From assembly GCA_011947345.1 (NCBI GenBank), contig JAAVTG010000256.1, positions 149,626-213,625 on the forward strand: a DNA stretch of 64,000 bases. Reading direction: 5' to 3'. Both the position numbers and the translations under genes were made by a program. Each line of letters starts with the position of its first letter. Positions within the stretch are counted from its first letter, which is position 1. Origin of the DNA: Phytophthora quininea. Taxonomy: Eukaryota; Oomycota; Peronosporomycetes; Peronosporales; Peronosporaceae. Below the pieces are notes generated by a model. The model saw only the letters and a program-made list of their open reading frames with translations, ran no database searches and was not told where the DNA came from. Positions 54,543-64,000 of this stretch are shown here, in pieces.

Positions 54543-56038
54543 GTGGATGCCCGAAGCGACCGAAGACGTCGTCACGCCGCGCCGAGCTCGACGGCGCAGG
54601 TCTCGACGAGTTCGCCCAAAGTTCCGCAGGCGTCGCAAGCGTCGAAAGAGAGGGGTTTTCCCCAGCGACCATCGACCTTCGTTCGAACCCGTCTCCCGGC
54701 CAACCAAGCCGTCGTTGAGCCGCTGCTCACGTCATGGTCTGCGGTCGAAAATTTTTCCGATGAGGACCTACACGGCGACTGGAGGACTGTCAACATGCCA
54801 GTCCCTGCAAACGCCGATGCAGCAGACGTCGACATGGATGGCGACGATGAAGTGCATGTGAACAGTGTCGTTAAGCTGCGCCTATTCCCGACGTCAGGAC
54901 AGCGCGCGAAGCTGGACCAGACGTTTGCTACAAACAGAGCGATCTGGAACAAGCTGGTAGCCTGCTCCAGAGTGGATCGGCTAGCGATGGCGGCGGAGGG
55001 CAATATGACACAGAGCGAGCTCACGAGCAAATACCAACCCATAGCGGTCTTGAAGACCACGAATAAGTTCTTTAAGAACAACAAAACGGCCCTTGCAAGA
55101 CACCGCCAACCGTACAACGAAATGCGGGACTCGGCTTTTCGAGACTTCAGGAAGGGGGTCAAGTCCTCGCTGACGCTGTTCTTCAACAAGAAGGCGAAGG
55201 GCGAAAAGACCAGGTACCCGGACATGCACTTCAAGAGCAAGTTTGCTCCTTCAAACAGCATCGAGATTCCAAAACGAGCCATCAAGACGATCGTCGAGGA
55301 AGGCGTGCATCAAGTGCACTTTCATCCTGAGTTTTTCTGTTTTAAGAAGAACGAGGGCATTTTGCTGCACGAGCCACTGCCGGAGCTTACCACGTCAATC
55401 CGCCTGCAGCGCCTTCGAGAGGGCGAATTCTACATCATCGTACCCATGAAGAAGAAACGACCTTCAAGTCGCAAGTCGACCGAATCGCGGTTCCGATACC
55501 GCTTGCGCAGGCGGATCCGGCTGACAAGCCGTAAGGCTACTCGTTGCGTCAATGACATGCATCAAAAGTTGGCGACCTGGCTGGCTGAGCACTACAAGAC
55601 CGTCCTACTGCCGTCCTTCCAGACGGCCGAGATGGTACGCAGGTATTTCTTAGAGGTAGCAGCAGACGCTACCCCAGAGACGGCCACGGTTCAAAGACGC
55701 AACATCAAGAGCTCGACTGCCAGAGGTATGATGGCGCTGGCGCACTATCGTTTTAAGATGCTTCTTGAGTACAAGATGGCCCGTGTCGGTGGACGAGTCG
55801 TCGACTGTGAAGAGGAATATACTTCAAAACCTGCTCCAGCTGCGGCACGATCAAAGCCAACCTCGGCGGGAACACCGTGTTCCGATGCTCGCACTGCCAC
55901 GTGCGATACGACCGAGACGTGAACGCCGCGAAAAACATCTTCCACAAGAACTTGGGATTGCTCCCGTTGCTATCCCTCCTTCTGTACCGGCGAAGCCTTC
56001 GTCGCGGAGTCCTGCCCACCTGTTGGTGGGTGTTGTAG
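54543..56038 (+). CDS. Fanzor-type TnpB homologue (eukaryotic OMEGA nuclease family), probably defective
   Basis: The first in-frame ATG is 54795 (MPVPANADAADVDM); the frame is open from 54540. TnpB-like N-terminus: VVKLRLFPTSGQRAKLDQTF and NRAIWNKLV (54860-54960). Then a basic helical region, SKFAPSNSIEIPKRAIK, and FYIIVPMKKKR. The sequence next reads RFRYRLRRRIRLTSRKATRC, TWLAEHYKTVLLPSFQTAEM, STARGMMALAHYRFKMLLEY, and EEYTSK. Beyond a one-base A-run loss at 55826-55829 the zinc ribbon follows (CSSCGTIKANLGGN...CSHC) with DRDVNAAKNIF, the RuvC-III motif. No Asp-Pro-Gly RuvC-I motif is seen between MKKKR and RFRYRLRR, where relatives have about 80-100 residues, so a catalytic Asp segment appears deleted. 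The family encodes RNA-guided DNA nucleases carried by transposons. Confidence 0.8.
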
Positions 56039-56083
56039 GCCCAAGAGTCAGTGCTACGACTGTAGTTGCTAGACATCCCAAGG

Positions 56084-56094
56084 AGATCCGTTAA
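56084..56094. repeat. 11-bp direct repeat, right of Fanzor block
   Basis: The second exact copy of AGATCCGTTAA, 46 bp after the Fanzor stop. Confidence 0.5.
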
Positions 56095-56148
56095 AATGTA
56101 GCCATACCTCGGAGTATACATTTTCCTAGATCATTTCTTCGCCACCCA

Positions 56149-56159
56149 TTTCATTCTTG
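56149..56159 (+). promoter_or_regulatory. Probable initiator of the karyopherin gene
   Basis: TTTCATTCTTG, 26-36 nt upstream of the ATG at 56185, matches the oomycete initiator core (TCATTC) in the expected position for these short-leader genes. Confidence 0.5.
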
Positions 56160-56184
56160 AAAGGACCTTGTGTCATCGTTGGCA

Positions 56185-59100
56185 ATGGAGGCGTGGGATC
56201 ACTTGCTCTGGAGCTTACTGTCCGTGGACAACGCGGCGCGCAATGCGGCGGAGAAGAAGTTCGCCGTGCTGAAGGAAAGTCCCTGCAGTGACGAGCTGCT
56301 GCTGGGGCTGGTGCGCGTCATCCACTCCAAGAGTCCGGACGACGTGCGAGCTTTGGCGGCCGTGCTTCTGAGGCGCGTCCTGCTGCGAGACGCCGTCTCC
56401 CTGTGGCCTCGAGCCTCCGACGAAGCTCGATCCACCGTCAAGACTGAGCTGTTGCTGGTTCTCGAGGCTGGGGAGCAGAATAGAGGCATCCGACGCAAAG
56501 TTTGTGACACAGTGGGGAACTCGCCAGCAGCATCCTCGAGGACGGTCAATGGGACGACCTGCTGCCCAAATTGCTGCAATGGAGCTGTGCGCCAATGGTG
56601 ACGCTGCGTGAGGCTGCGCTGAGGGTGTTAGAGATGGTGGCGATCTTCTTAGCAGGTCAGATGACTCAAGACGTCAATGCGGACACGCTGGATGTGACAG
56701 TGCTGCAGACAATGGCGAAAGGACTGGCAGACAGAGAAGGACGAGTGGCTCTCAATGCACTGAGAGCGCTCGGCATGTTGCTGTTGAATTTGGACGCGTT
56801 GGAGCAGGTGCCGAGACCGGAACTGCTGGCGAGTGCTGTGCCCTTGGTACTGGCGGCACTGCATTCATTATTAGTGACTAGACAGTTTGAAGAAGTGATG
56901 GAAGCACTGGAAGTGCTGATTGAAGTGGCTGAGCCACACGCAGCGTTCTTTAAGCCATGCTTGAAGGAGTTTGTGGAGACCATGGTGCAGATTGCAGATG
57001 CTCCACGGGAGGGTGACAATGAGGACCAAGCGATGCCCGATGGGTGCAGGCAATTGGCGATGGAGTTCTTAGTGTCGATTGCAGAGCAGGCGCCGTCCAG
57101 GTGTCGACGGCTGCCCAAGAACATGTTTGTGCTGTCAGTGTACCCCGTCGCCTTCAAGATGATGTTGGATCTGCAAGATATTGACACCTGGGATGTAGCG
57201 AATTGCGAGGATGAACAGTCTGCTGGCGGACAAGGAATCGATCAGGAAATCTCCAACTTTGACGTTGGCTCTGAAGCGCTAGAGCGGTTGGTAGGCGCGT
57301 TGGGAGCCAAGCGCTCGTTGCCTACGTGCTTTGCGCTCATCCAGGAATACGCTCGCTCTGAGAACTGGATCAGTCGTCATGCCGCCTTGGTCGGACTGTG
57401 CCAGATCCTCGACGTACTGGACGACGAAAACTTGGACGCAATTGTGCGCCACTTGCTGGCTCAGGCGAACGACCCACACCCGCGTGTGTGCTGCACGGCG
57501 GTGGATGTGATCGGGCAGCTTTCTGTCGACCAGGCTCCGCAATTCCAAGAGGCTTACCATGCGCAGTCGCTCACTGTGTTGGCTCACTATCTTGAAGACT
57601 TCAGCAAGCCACGTCTGCAGGCTCACTCCGCCACTGCGCTGCGGCAGTTCATCGACATGTGTCCGCCTGAGTTGCTGACGCCATACCTGGACAAGATGCT
57701 CCACCAACTATTCGCGTTGCTGCAACACGGACAGTCAATGGCCCCAACTGCCAACCAGACGCCCACGCAGGCCTTCATCGCTACTCGCGTTGTCCAGGAG
57801 CAAGCTATCACGGCGATTTCATCGGTGGCGACGGTGGCAGGTAAATCGTTCAGCAACTACTACGCTGCTGTGATGCCACCTCTCCAACAGATCCTCATGA
57901 ACTGCTTAAACGAGAGCATGCAGGCTGCAGCCGCCTCACCGGCAGTGCTCAAGCCGCAATCAAACGCTCCTAGCTCATTCACGCTTGGCGGTATCACACT
58001 GGAGTGTTTGAGTCTGATCGGCCAGGCTGTTGGCAAGGAAGTGTTCTCAAACGATGCGCCAGCCATCCTGAAGGTGATGGCTGAGATGCAGGCGACGCCG
58101 TCCATCGTCGGCAATGAGTTGATCCGCACCTACCTATTGCAAGCGTGGGCTCGCTGCTGCACGTGTCTTGGCCGTGACTTCGCACCTTACTTGCCGCTGG
58201 TTATGCCTACACTCCTAGAAGCTGCTACACAGCAGGCTGAATTTGAGGTGGATCCTACGACACTAGGCAGCGATGACGACGATGACGAAAGTAGCTGCTC
58301 GACTGACAGCGAAGATATCCAGCTTGCACAGGTGAACGATAAGTGCTTGAGTATTCGCACGTTGATTCTTGAGGAGAAGGCTACTGCCTGCCAGCTTCTG
58401 GCTGGTATGGTGGCGGACCTTGAGGACGCTTTCTTCCCGTACGCAGAGCAGGTGACGCAGGTCCTCGCCCCACTTCTCACAGATTCTGTCCATTCGGACA
58501 TCCGCGGCTCAGCTATTCGTGCCATGCCTGCACTTGTCAAGTGTGTGGCCATTTCTACAGCCGCTCCAGGCTCAAAGGACCACGGCGAAGCTGCCATCAA
58601 GCAAATGGTGGACTTTGCTCTGGGTCGGTTGGTGAACGCGCTGACATCGGAGCCTGAGGTGGATTTGGTTGTCAACATCATGCAGAGCATGACCAAGTCT
58701 TTAGGAGATTCGCACGAGCTTCACCCAACGTTGGTGCTGAACGAAGCTCAACTGCGCGAGGTGGTGCAAGGTTTGCTCGTTGTTCTTGGCGACAGTTTCC
58801 AGCGTCGAGCCATGCGAAGAGGAGCTAACAGCGACGATATGGAGGGTGAAGCTGACGAAGACGACGATGAAAGTGCGTCCCAATCCAGCGAAACTCAAGC
58901 AGCTGAGCAGGAGCTGCAGTTTGTGCTGGCTGAAGCTATTGGCTCGCTGGCAAAGATCCACGGTGCTGCTTTCTTCCCGGTCTTCATGACGTTGCTGTGG
59001 GAGAAGATTGCTGCGCTGGTGGCCCCTGGCTGTCTCGTAGAAGACCGTCGACTTGCTTTGTTTGTACTTGACGATGTGCTGGAGCACTGTGGCGCACCAG

Positions 59101-59733
59101 CGATGAGGAGTCTCGACGTCTTCCTGCCTGTACTGGAAAGTGCGTTGCGTGAAGTGAGTGAGTCTGGACTTGTCCAAGCTGCAGCGTTTGGCGTTGGTGT
59201 GTGCGCTTCTCAAGGCGGAGAAGCCTTTGCACCGCATTCTGAGCGGTGTTTGCAACTGCTGCACAACGTGGTGGCTTACCCACGTGCGCACAGCAGCCCT
59301 GAACAGCGTAATGCTACTGACAATGCTGTTGCTGCACTGGGCAAATTCTGCGAGTTCCAGGCTGGTGCTGTCGATGCTGCTTCGCTGTTCCCGCAGTGGC
59401 TCGAGTTGCTCCTCTTCATGGCGACTTGGAGGAATCTCTGGCTGTCTCGCGTCGACTATGTCGCTATGTAAATGACCGACATCCACTTGTGCTTGGTGCG
59501 CCAGACTACCACCACCTAGGTAAGGTTGTGACTGTGCTGGCGGCAGTGGCGGATAAAAGTTTTGGCGCAAAATGAGTCGCGCGGTCAGTGAGAAGGAGGT
59601 GGCAGCACTACGCCAAGACCTGTCCACGACGCTGGCTGGTCTCCGTGCTACTGTTCCTGAACCTGTCATGGGCCAAGCGTGGGCGAGCCTTCCTGCGAGT
59701 CAGCAGGCAGCTCTGCGTGCTCTGTTCGCGTAG
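56185..59733 (+). CDS. Importin-4-like karyopherin beta (frames broken)
   Basis: The ATG at 56185 opens MEAWDHLLWSLLSVDNAARN, the N-terminal HEAT repeat of importin-beta proteins (DNAARNAAEKKFAVLKESP). HEAT repeats then run through the whole length of about 1,180 codons: ALAAVLLRRVLL, SENWISRHAALVGLCQIL, HPRVCCTAVDVIGQL, LQAHSATALRQFIDMCPPEL, then an acidic loop near 58265 (DDDDDESSCSTDSEDIQ) and another near 58840. This is the pattern of importin-4/Kap123, which carries ribosomal proteins and histones H3/H4 into the nucleus. Three frame breaks occur, each one base short in a run: GGGG 56514-56517, CC 59411-59412 and AAAA 59569-59572. The last segment (AVSEKEVAALRQDL to LRALFA) ends at TAG 59731. 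Essential in yeast and animals, so the breaks are almost certainly sequence errors. Confidence 0.85.
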
Positions 59734-59901
59734 ATTAGCGAGAGCAGCTGAAGTATCATAAAGGCGCGGTAAGTTTGGGAGTGCGCGAATGATGTAGCGC
59801 AGCCAAAGCGAAGGCAGTAATAGTAGTTTGCATGTTGGAACTGCACCATTTCTCCATTTTCCGTTCTCTCTCTCCTGCTCCTTGCTTGTGGTCGTGGACA
59901 T

Positions 59902-61002
59902 TTACTCCATGAGCATCACCACCTTGCGCTTGGTCGTGCGGTTCACGGCGGCGTGCAGGGCGTCGTCAAAGTCCGCGAACTTGTATGTCTGTATCCAGGT
60001 GCGGAGCTTGCCAGCCTCCATGAGACCGGCCAGCTCCGTCAGCATCTCGGCGCGCTGCTCGACGGTCGAGTCCTTGACCCACTGGCTGAGCCAGAAGCCC
60101 TTGAGCGTGATGTCGTGGAAGATGAGCGAGCCGGTGCCCACACTCACAGGCTCCTTGCCCATGCCTCCGTACGTGACGTGGACCCCCTTCTTGGCCAGCA
60201 CCTTGGCCATCTCCAGACTCGTCTGACCGCCCACGCAGTTGAGCGCGAGCTTGGGGGCCGGCAGGTCGCTGATGAGCTCCTTGAACTTGGCCGAGCCCAC
60301 GTAGTCGGTGGTGCACACGATGGTGGCCCCCAGACTCTTGAGGTGCTCCACCGTCGTGTCGTAGTCGCCGTCGTCGCGGATGATGTTGACGGTCTTAATG
60401 CCCTTAAGAGCCGCCAGTTGGATCACAGCCTGGCCCACGGCGCTGTTGGCACCGTTCTGGATGACCACGTCGCCCTTGTTGAGCGACGCAAAGTCCTCGA
60501 GCAGACGGAACGCAGTGGCAGGGTTCACCGACAAGGTGGCGGCGTCCTCCAGTTTGATCTTGTCCGAGATCTTCATGACGTCGTTGCTGTCGGCCACAGC
60601 CTTGTTGCGCCACGTACCGAAGCCGGCCTGCGTGGGGATGACGCGGTCATTCACCTTGACGTTGGTGACGCCGGCGCCGACGGCGGTGACGACGGCGACA
60701 CCTTCGTTGCCGGCCACGGCGGGGAACTTGGGCTTGATGGCGTACGCGCCCTGGATCTGCGACAGGTCGGCCACGTTAATGGGGGCCGCTAGGAACTTGA
60801 GCGCCACTTGGCCCTTGGCCGGGGCCGCCTCCTTGTCGTCGGCCTCGGTCCTGTCGGTTTAGAAAATAGTTAGAGATATCCACAAAGCAGCAGGCTTTGA
60901 GCCACGTACTTGAGCACCGAGAGGGTGGCCGAACTCCGTGTAGCGGACGGTGCTCATGGAGCGGCGGCCGGCCTTGAGGCCCTTGGCGATGCTCGAGATC
61001 AT
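59902..61002 (-). CDS. MECR: Mitochondrial trans-2-enoyl-CoA reductase
   Basis: Exon 1, 61002-60910; intron 60909-60844 (66 nt, GTACGT...GAG/G; the alternative CAG at 60851 gives the wrong phase); exon 2, 60843-59902. The protein of 344 residues starts MISSIAKGLKAGRRSMSTVR, a basic, Ser-rich mitochondrial presequence; an upstream in-frame ATG at 61119 is less convincing. MDR-type medium-chain reductase: LAAPINVADLSQIQGAY (substrate-side Tyr of the family), GNEGVAVV, VNDRVIPTQAGFGTW, then the Rossmann fold NGANSAVGQAVIQLAALKG and GGMGKEPVSV, ending KFADFDDALHAAV. It reduces the enoyl-ACP double bond with NADPH in mitochondrial fatty-acid synthesis, which feeds lipoate production. Convergent with the karyopherin gene (168 bp apart). 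Confidence 0.88.
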
Positions 61003-61567
61003 GCTGCGGGAGCTGTCCGTGGGGGTGTCGACTGCAAGTCCACAAAACTGCGGCTGTGAGCCGCACGACGAATTTGGAAGAAGTATATAGCGATTTGTAT
61101 GAGGGGAAGATTTAGACATTCCGTGGGTCCGGATTACTAGATTATGATCTGGTATACATAATAAACGTATTATAGTTTTAGTTTTGAAACAAACTTGCTA
61201 AAAGAGACGATGCTCCACAGCCAATCAAACTTTTGGCCGAGCTTTTCGCTTGTCATTTCCGCTTTGGCCGCCAAAGAGCGAAGACATTTGCTACAGTAGC
61301 AGCAGAGATGGCTTTTCTTGCCGTGTTCCCAATGATTATTTTAAAGTTTGAGATCCGTCAATTAGGCCTGGGGGTCATCTCGCTCGCGAGGTGCTCGGGC
61401 CGATACTGTGGACGATTTTCTTGTTGACGGGAACCGCTCAATACTAGTGTAGTTTACGTAGTGGTAGCATGCGCAGGGCTTTCTCAATGATCAACTGATA
61501 ATTAATCTTTGAGACCTGAACTCTCGTGTTGAGAATGTACTCGCTGAGAGAAAGCCTGCAATGATCT
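61003..61567. other. Intergenic, no gene seen
   Basis: About 560 bp upstream of the reductase and downstream of the UVSSA-like gene. A possible upstream exon or leader of the reductase reaches 61119; otherwise nothing recognised. Confidence 0.4.
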
Positions 61568-63055
61568 TTACCCACGTCGACGCTTCCTAGGAGGATCGTA
61601 CGCGTCGAGGGGCAGTGTCACCACCGCAGACGGCGTGGCCGTCTTTTGCTTGTTGTCGTGTACAAGGTCCTCCCACTTCAGCAACGCGCGTGCCATGCGG
61701 TCGCGTAGGTCGCGGATCTGCTGTAAAATCTCGCGCTGCGACTGTAGTGCCTCTGGATTGGTAGACGACCGCGCTGGCAATGTCGAGTGCTGCTCCCAGT
61801 CGTCCAACAATGGCAGGAAGCGCTTCTGCATACGTAACGTGTTGTCTTTGAGATTACGAAAGAGCACGTCGTTGTCCGCGGACTCCTCACAGACTCGCTT
61901 GGGCACTTCGACAGTGAGCTGGTACGACGAACTACCGAGGCCATAGGCCTGCACGATGTCGTTAATGTCCATTTGGTCTTGCAGCTCGTCGATTAGCGAC
62001 TCCTGTTGATCTTCGTTATTATTATCGCCAGACACAGTTTCCCACTCGACGTCGTCGTCTTCATCCTGCGCTGAAGCTGTTGCTGGCGGAGCTGTATCTT
62101 CCGATTCGACGTCTTCACCATCGCCTTCCTCTGAATTTGCTTCTTGTTCGGCAGGATCGCCAACAACATTCGTTTCTGTGGCTGTAGGCGACTGCGATCC
62201 GATGTCAAAAGTGTCTAGCGTCGGCACCAAGATCTCAAAAATGCGGTTCATCTCCACGAGCACTTGTTCCATCTCGGGAACGAACTGCGTCATCTCTCGG
62301 TCGCGCTGCTGCTTCTTGGCATCGCATACTCTATCGCGATGTCTACGTATATCTACTGCTTGCTGTCGAGCTTGCTGTTGGCGTTCTCTCACTCTTGGAA
62401 ACGTATAGCCTCTCTCCATCAGCACTGCATGACCAGCCACGATGGCAGGGTACTTTGCACCAAAGTCTTGCTTCCACGTCTCGATTAGCTCCAAAACGGT
62501 AACAACGTTGGGAGATTTGCGATTCTGGGCCCGCAAAGCCCTCGACACGTTGGCTCTCGGGTCATCTCCTGCTGCAGCCAGCAGCTGATCGAAGAACGTC
62601 GCGGTCTGAGCTGCAATCAGAGCTCGAAACGCCACCGACCGCTGGAAAATCTCTCGACAGAGCTGGATTGCCTGCAGCAGCCATAGCACAATGAGTATTG
62701 ATACATCACACATTGCCGATGTAAATTTTACCCTGTTGAACACTGCTGGAGACGTCTTTGCACTGCTTGCACGTCGAAGTTGGTACAAAATGTTGTCGAA
62801 AATTCGTTTCACGTATCGCGTCTGTGATTGGCTGGAATCTCGCAACATTTGTTTTAACTGCTTCAAGCAACCTTCGGGCGACATTGTCGGCTCTTCCTCC
62901 GTATGCAGCCGCATTCGTCGCCCGCCACGCCCACGCTGCCACTTCCTCAAGACTGCCGCCACTCTAAAGTACCCTGTCAACGCCTCATCGAACCGCGCGG
63001 CCTCATTCTCGTCGTTCAGCTGCTCGATCCCCGTCAACCTTCCATCTTGGTTCAT
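61568..63055 (-). CDS. UVSSA-like transcription-coupled repair factor
   Basis: A 495-codon open frame from 63055 (MNQDGRLTGIEQLN; the N-terminus may be longer). It contains a VHS/ENTH-like N-terminal helix bundle (SRYVKR-like block, CREIFQRSVAFRALI, FFDQLLAAAG), a middle basic segment (WKQDFGAKYPAIVAGHAVLM, then RERQQQARQQAV), an acidic stretch near 62080 and a C-terminal region (PKRVCEESADNDVLF, KRFLPLLDDWEQ). It ends with a Lys/Arg tail. The order fits UVSSA, which recruits TFIIH to stalled RNA polymerase II with CSA/CSB. A 60-nt in-frame segment, 62672-62731 (GTAAAA...CTGCAG), interrupts conserved text and reads as a hydrophobic stretch foreign to the family; it is best taken as an intron that happens to keep frame, leaving 475 residues. 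Confidence 0.7.
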   Translation of the reverse strand: MNQDGRLTGIEQLNDENEAARFDEALTGYFRVAAVLRKWQRGRGGRRMRLHTEEEPTMSPEGCLKQLKQMLRDSSQSQTRYVKRIFDNILYQLRRASSAKTSPAVFNRVKFTSAMCDVSILIVLWLLQAIQLCREIFQRSVAFRALIAAQTATFFDQLLAAAGDDPRANVSRALRAQNRKSPNVVTVLELIETWKQDFGAKYPAIVAGHAVLMERGYTFPRVRERQQQARQQAVDIRRHRDRVCDAKKQQRDREMTQFVPEMEQVLVEMNRIFEILVPTLDTFDIGSQSPTATETNVVGDPAEQEANSEEGDGEDVESEDTAPPATASAQDEDDDVEWETVSGDNNNEDQQESLIDELQDQMDINDIVQAYGLGSSSYQLTVEVPKRVCEESADNDVLFRNLKDNTLRMQKRFLPLLDDWEQHSTLPARSSTNPEALQSQREILQQIRDLRDRMARALLKWEDLVHDNKQKTATPSAVVTLPLDAYDPPRKRRRG

Positions 63056-63145
63056 TTGCTCTCGAAAACGTTTTTACTCATGACTAAATCTAAAATATGA
63101 AATCCATTTTACACAGAGTTTACAAACGCAGAAGGCCAAGCAACC

Positions 63146-63708
63146 ATGAGCGAGAAGGTCGCCGCGCAGCCGCAGCAAATGTCCATGGAGCAGATGCAGC
63201 AGCAGCAGATGAAGCAGCAGTACGCACACGTCCCTAGAGAGGGGCCTGCCATAGCTACTGACTTGAGTACTGTACGCAGGGAGCAGGAGCAGATGCGCCA
63301 GTCGATGATGCAGCAGGTGATGCTGCCGGACGCCCGCGAACGACGTACGTAAATAATATAAATATTAATTTTATTAAGTAACAATACGACTGATACTGTC
63401 GACGATGGACTGTAGTGGCTAGAATAGCCATCGTCAAGCCCGAGAAGGCTCGCGCCATCGAGGGCATGGTGATCCAGATGGCCCAGCGCGGCCAGCTGAC
63501 CACCAAGATTGATGAGGACAAGCTGATCGACCTGCTGAACCAAGTGGGCGTCACGGAAGAGAAGCAGCGCACCAAAGTCACGGTACGAAGAGGGAATAGA
63601 CGATCTTTAGAACTCTAGCTGATGTTTTGTTGCCGTTGCCCTTTGCAGATGAAGCGGCGAACGTACTTTAGTGACGAAGAGGATGACGACGATGACGATG
63701 ACTTTTAA
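63146..63708 (+). CDS. PDCD5: PDCD5 / TFAR19-family protein
   Basis: Three exons: 63146-63344, 63416-63582 and 63649-63708, with introns 63345-63415 (GTACGT...TAG, phase 1) and 63583-63648 (GTACGA...CAG, phase 0). The 141-residue product has a Gln/Met-rich N-terminal helix (MSMEQMQQQQMKQQY), then the PDCD5 core: RREQEQMRQSMMQQVML, DARER, IAIVKPEKARAIEGMVIQMA, GQLTTKIDEDKLIDLLNQV and the acidic end YFSDEEDDDDDDDF. Archaeal and eukaryotic relatives bind nucleic acid or chaperonin/TIP60 and act in apoptosis and chromatin regulation in animals; the role in oomycetes is unknown. It lies head to head with the UVSSA-like gene 90 bp away, so the two probably share a promoter. Confidence 0.9.
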
Positions 63709-63905
63709 AAGGCAACAGGTGTAGGTCGCTGAGGAGGAACTGCATTTACATAAGAGGACGGGTTGCGAGGAAGAGTCGAATCACACGACGTTCGCGTTCT
63801 TTACTGCTATGTGTGCTGTGTTTTTTTTATCTGCTTTGCGATTGCGGAGTGTGGACATTATCAAGTTGAGGACGGGGATAACCATCAATTCACAATGAGG
63901 CTCAC
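63709..63905. other. Intergenic, no gene seen
   Basis: About 200 bp between PDCD5 and the ankyrin-type sequence at the window edge; a T-rich run near 63812. Confidence 0.4.
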
Positions 63906-64000
63906 ATGCGGACCGAACGAAACCGTGACCGGGTTGATGACCTGTACGCACTGGAATGGTTTCACCATCATGGACTCGACAAGTGCGTATTGGAGCACGA
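63906..64000 (+). CDS. Ankyrin-repeat gene, partial at window edge
   Basis: From the ATG at 63906 the frame is open to the end: VDDLYALEWFHHHGLDKCVLEH. ALEWFHHHGLDK is the same unit as at 25809 (ALEWFHRHGLDL), typical of oomycete ankyrin families. The gene continues beyond the window; the start is uncertain. Confidence 0.4.
   Translation, partial: MRTERNRDRVDDLYALEWFHHHGLDKCVLEH

Noticed and set aside
58701..59669. 322-codon minus frame within the karyopherin gene
   Set aside because: Overlaps HEAT-repeat coding sequence and has no features of its own.
59953..60792. 279-codon plus frame opposite the enoyl reductase
   Set aside because: Antisense shadow; the reductase motifs are on the minus strand.

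Overview
The window looks like nuclear DNA of an oomycete, most likely a Phytophthora species. It holds several secreted proteins with RXLR plus dEER motifs (the translocation signature of oomycete effectors), short GT-AG introns of 50-80 nt, compact intergenic gaps with initiator-like TCATTC motifs, a GH19 chitinase, and LTR and LINE retroelements. I cannot name the species from sequence alone.

Layout. 0-9.5 kb: a decayed RXLR gene, a large secreted Cys-module protein, an ABHD-type hydrolase, a GAF-domain protein and a ubiquitin-like/eL41 ribosomal fusion gene. 9.9-20.2 kb: a dead member of a lineage-specific LRR-like family, a LINE remnant, and a chromodomain Ty3/Gypsy element with identical 549-bp LTRs and a 5-bp target duplication, inserted into the LINE remnant. 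20.9-31 kb: accessory block of RXLR genes (one truncated, two identical copies in a ~566-bp inverted repeat, one deleted), ankyrin-repeat fragments, a second LINE fragment and a 368-bp duplicated piece of a membrane-protein gene. 31.2-44 kb: three tandem minus-strand paralogues of a large multi-pass membrane protein, plus a coiled-coil gene. 44.8-49.3 kb: two more LRR-like family members. 49.3-51.6 kb: chitinase, a small orphan gene and another RXLR gene. 52-64 kb: a core block with a TPR/cyclic-nucleotide-binding protein, a Fanzor (eukaryotic TnpB relative) that seems to have lost its RuvC-I segment, an importin-4-like karyopherin, a mitochondrial enoyl-CoA reductase, a UVSSA-like repair factor, PDCD5, and the start of an ankyrin gene.

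Reading frames. Many long genes, including the housekeeping karyopherin, are broken by frameshifts that are nearly all explained by one missing base in a homopolymer run. This is the signature of an incompletely polished draft, so most frameshifts here are treated as probable sequence errors. True decay is instead shown by in-frame nonsense codons, which cluster in the retroelement, the LRR-like copy at 9.9 kb, the ankyrin pieces and some RXLR copies. Where a gene is split, one locus is given and the break positions are listed.
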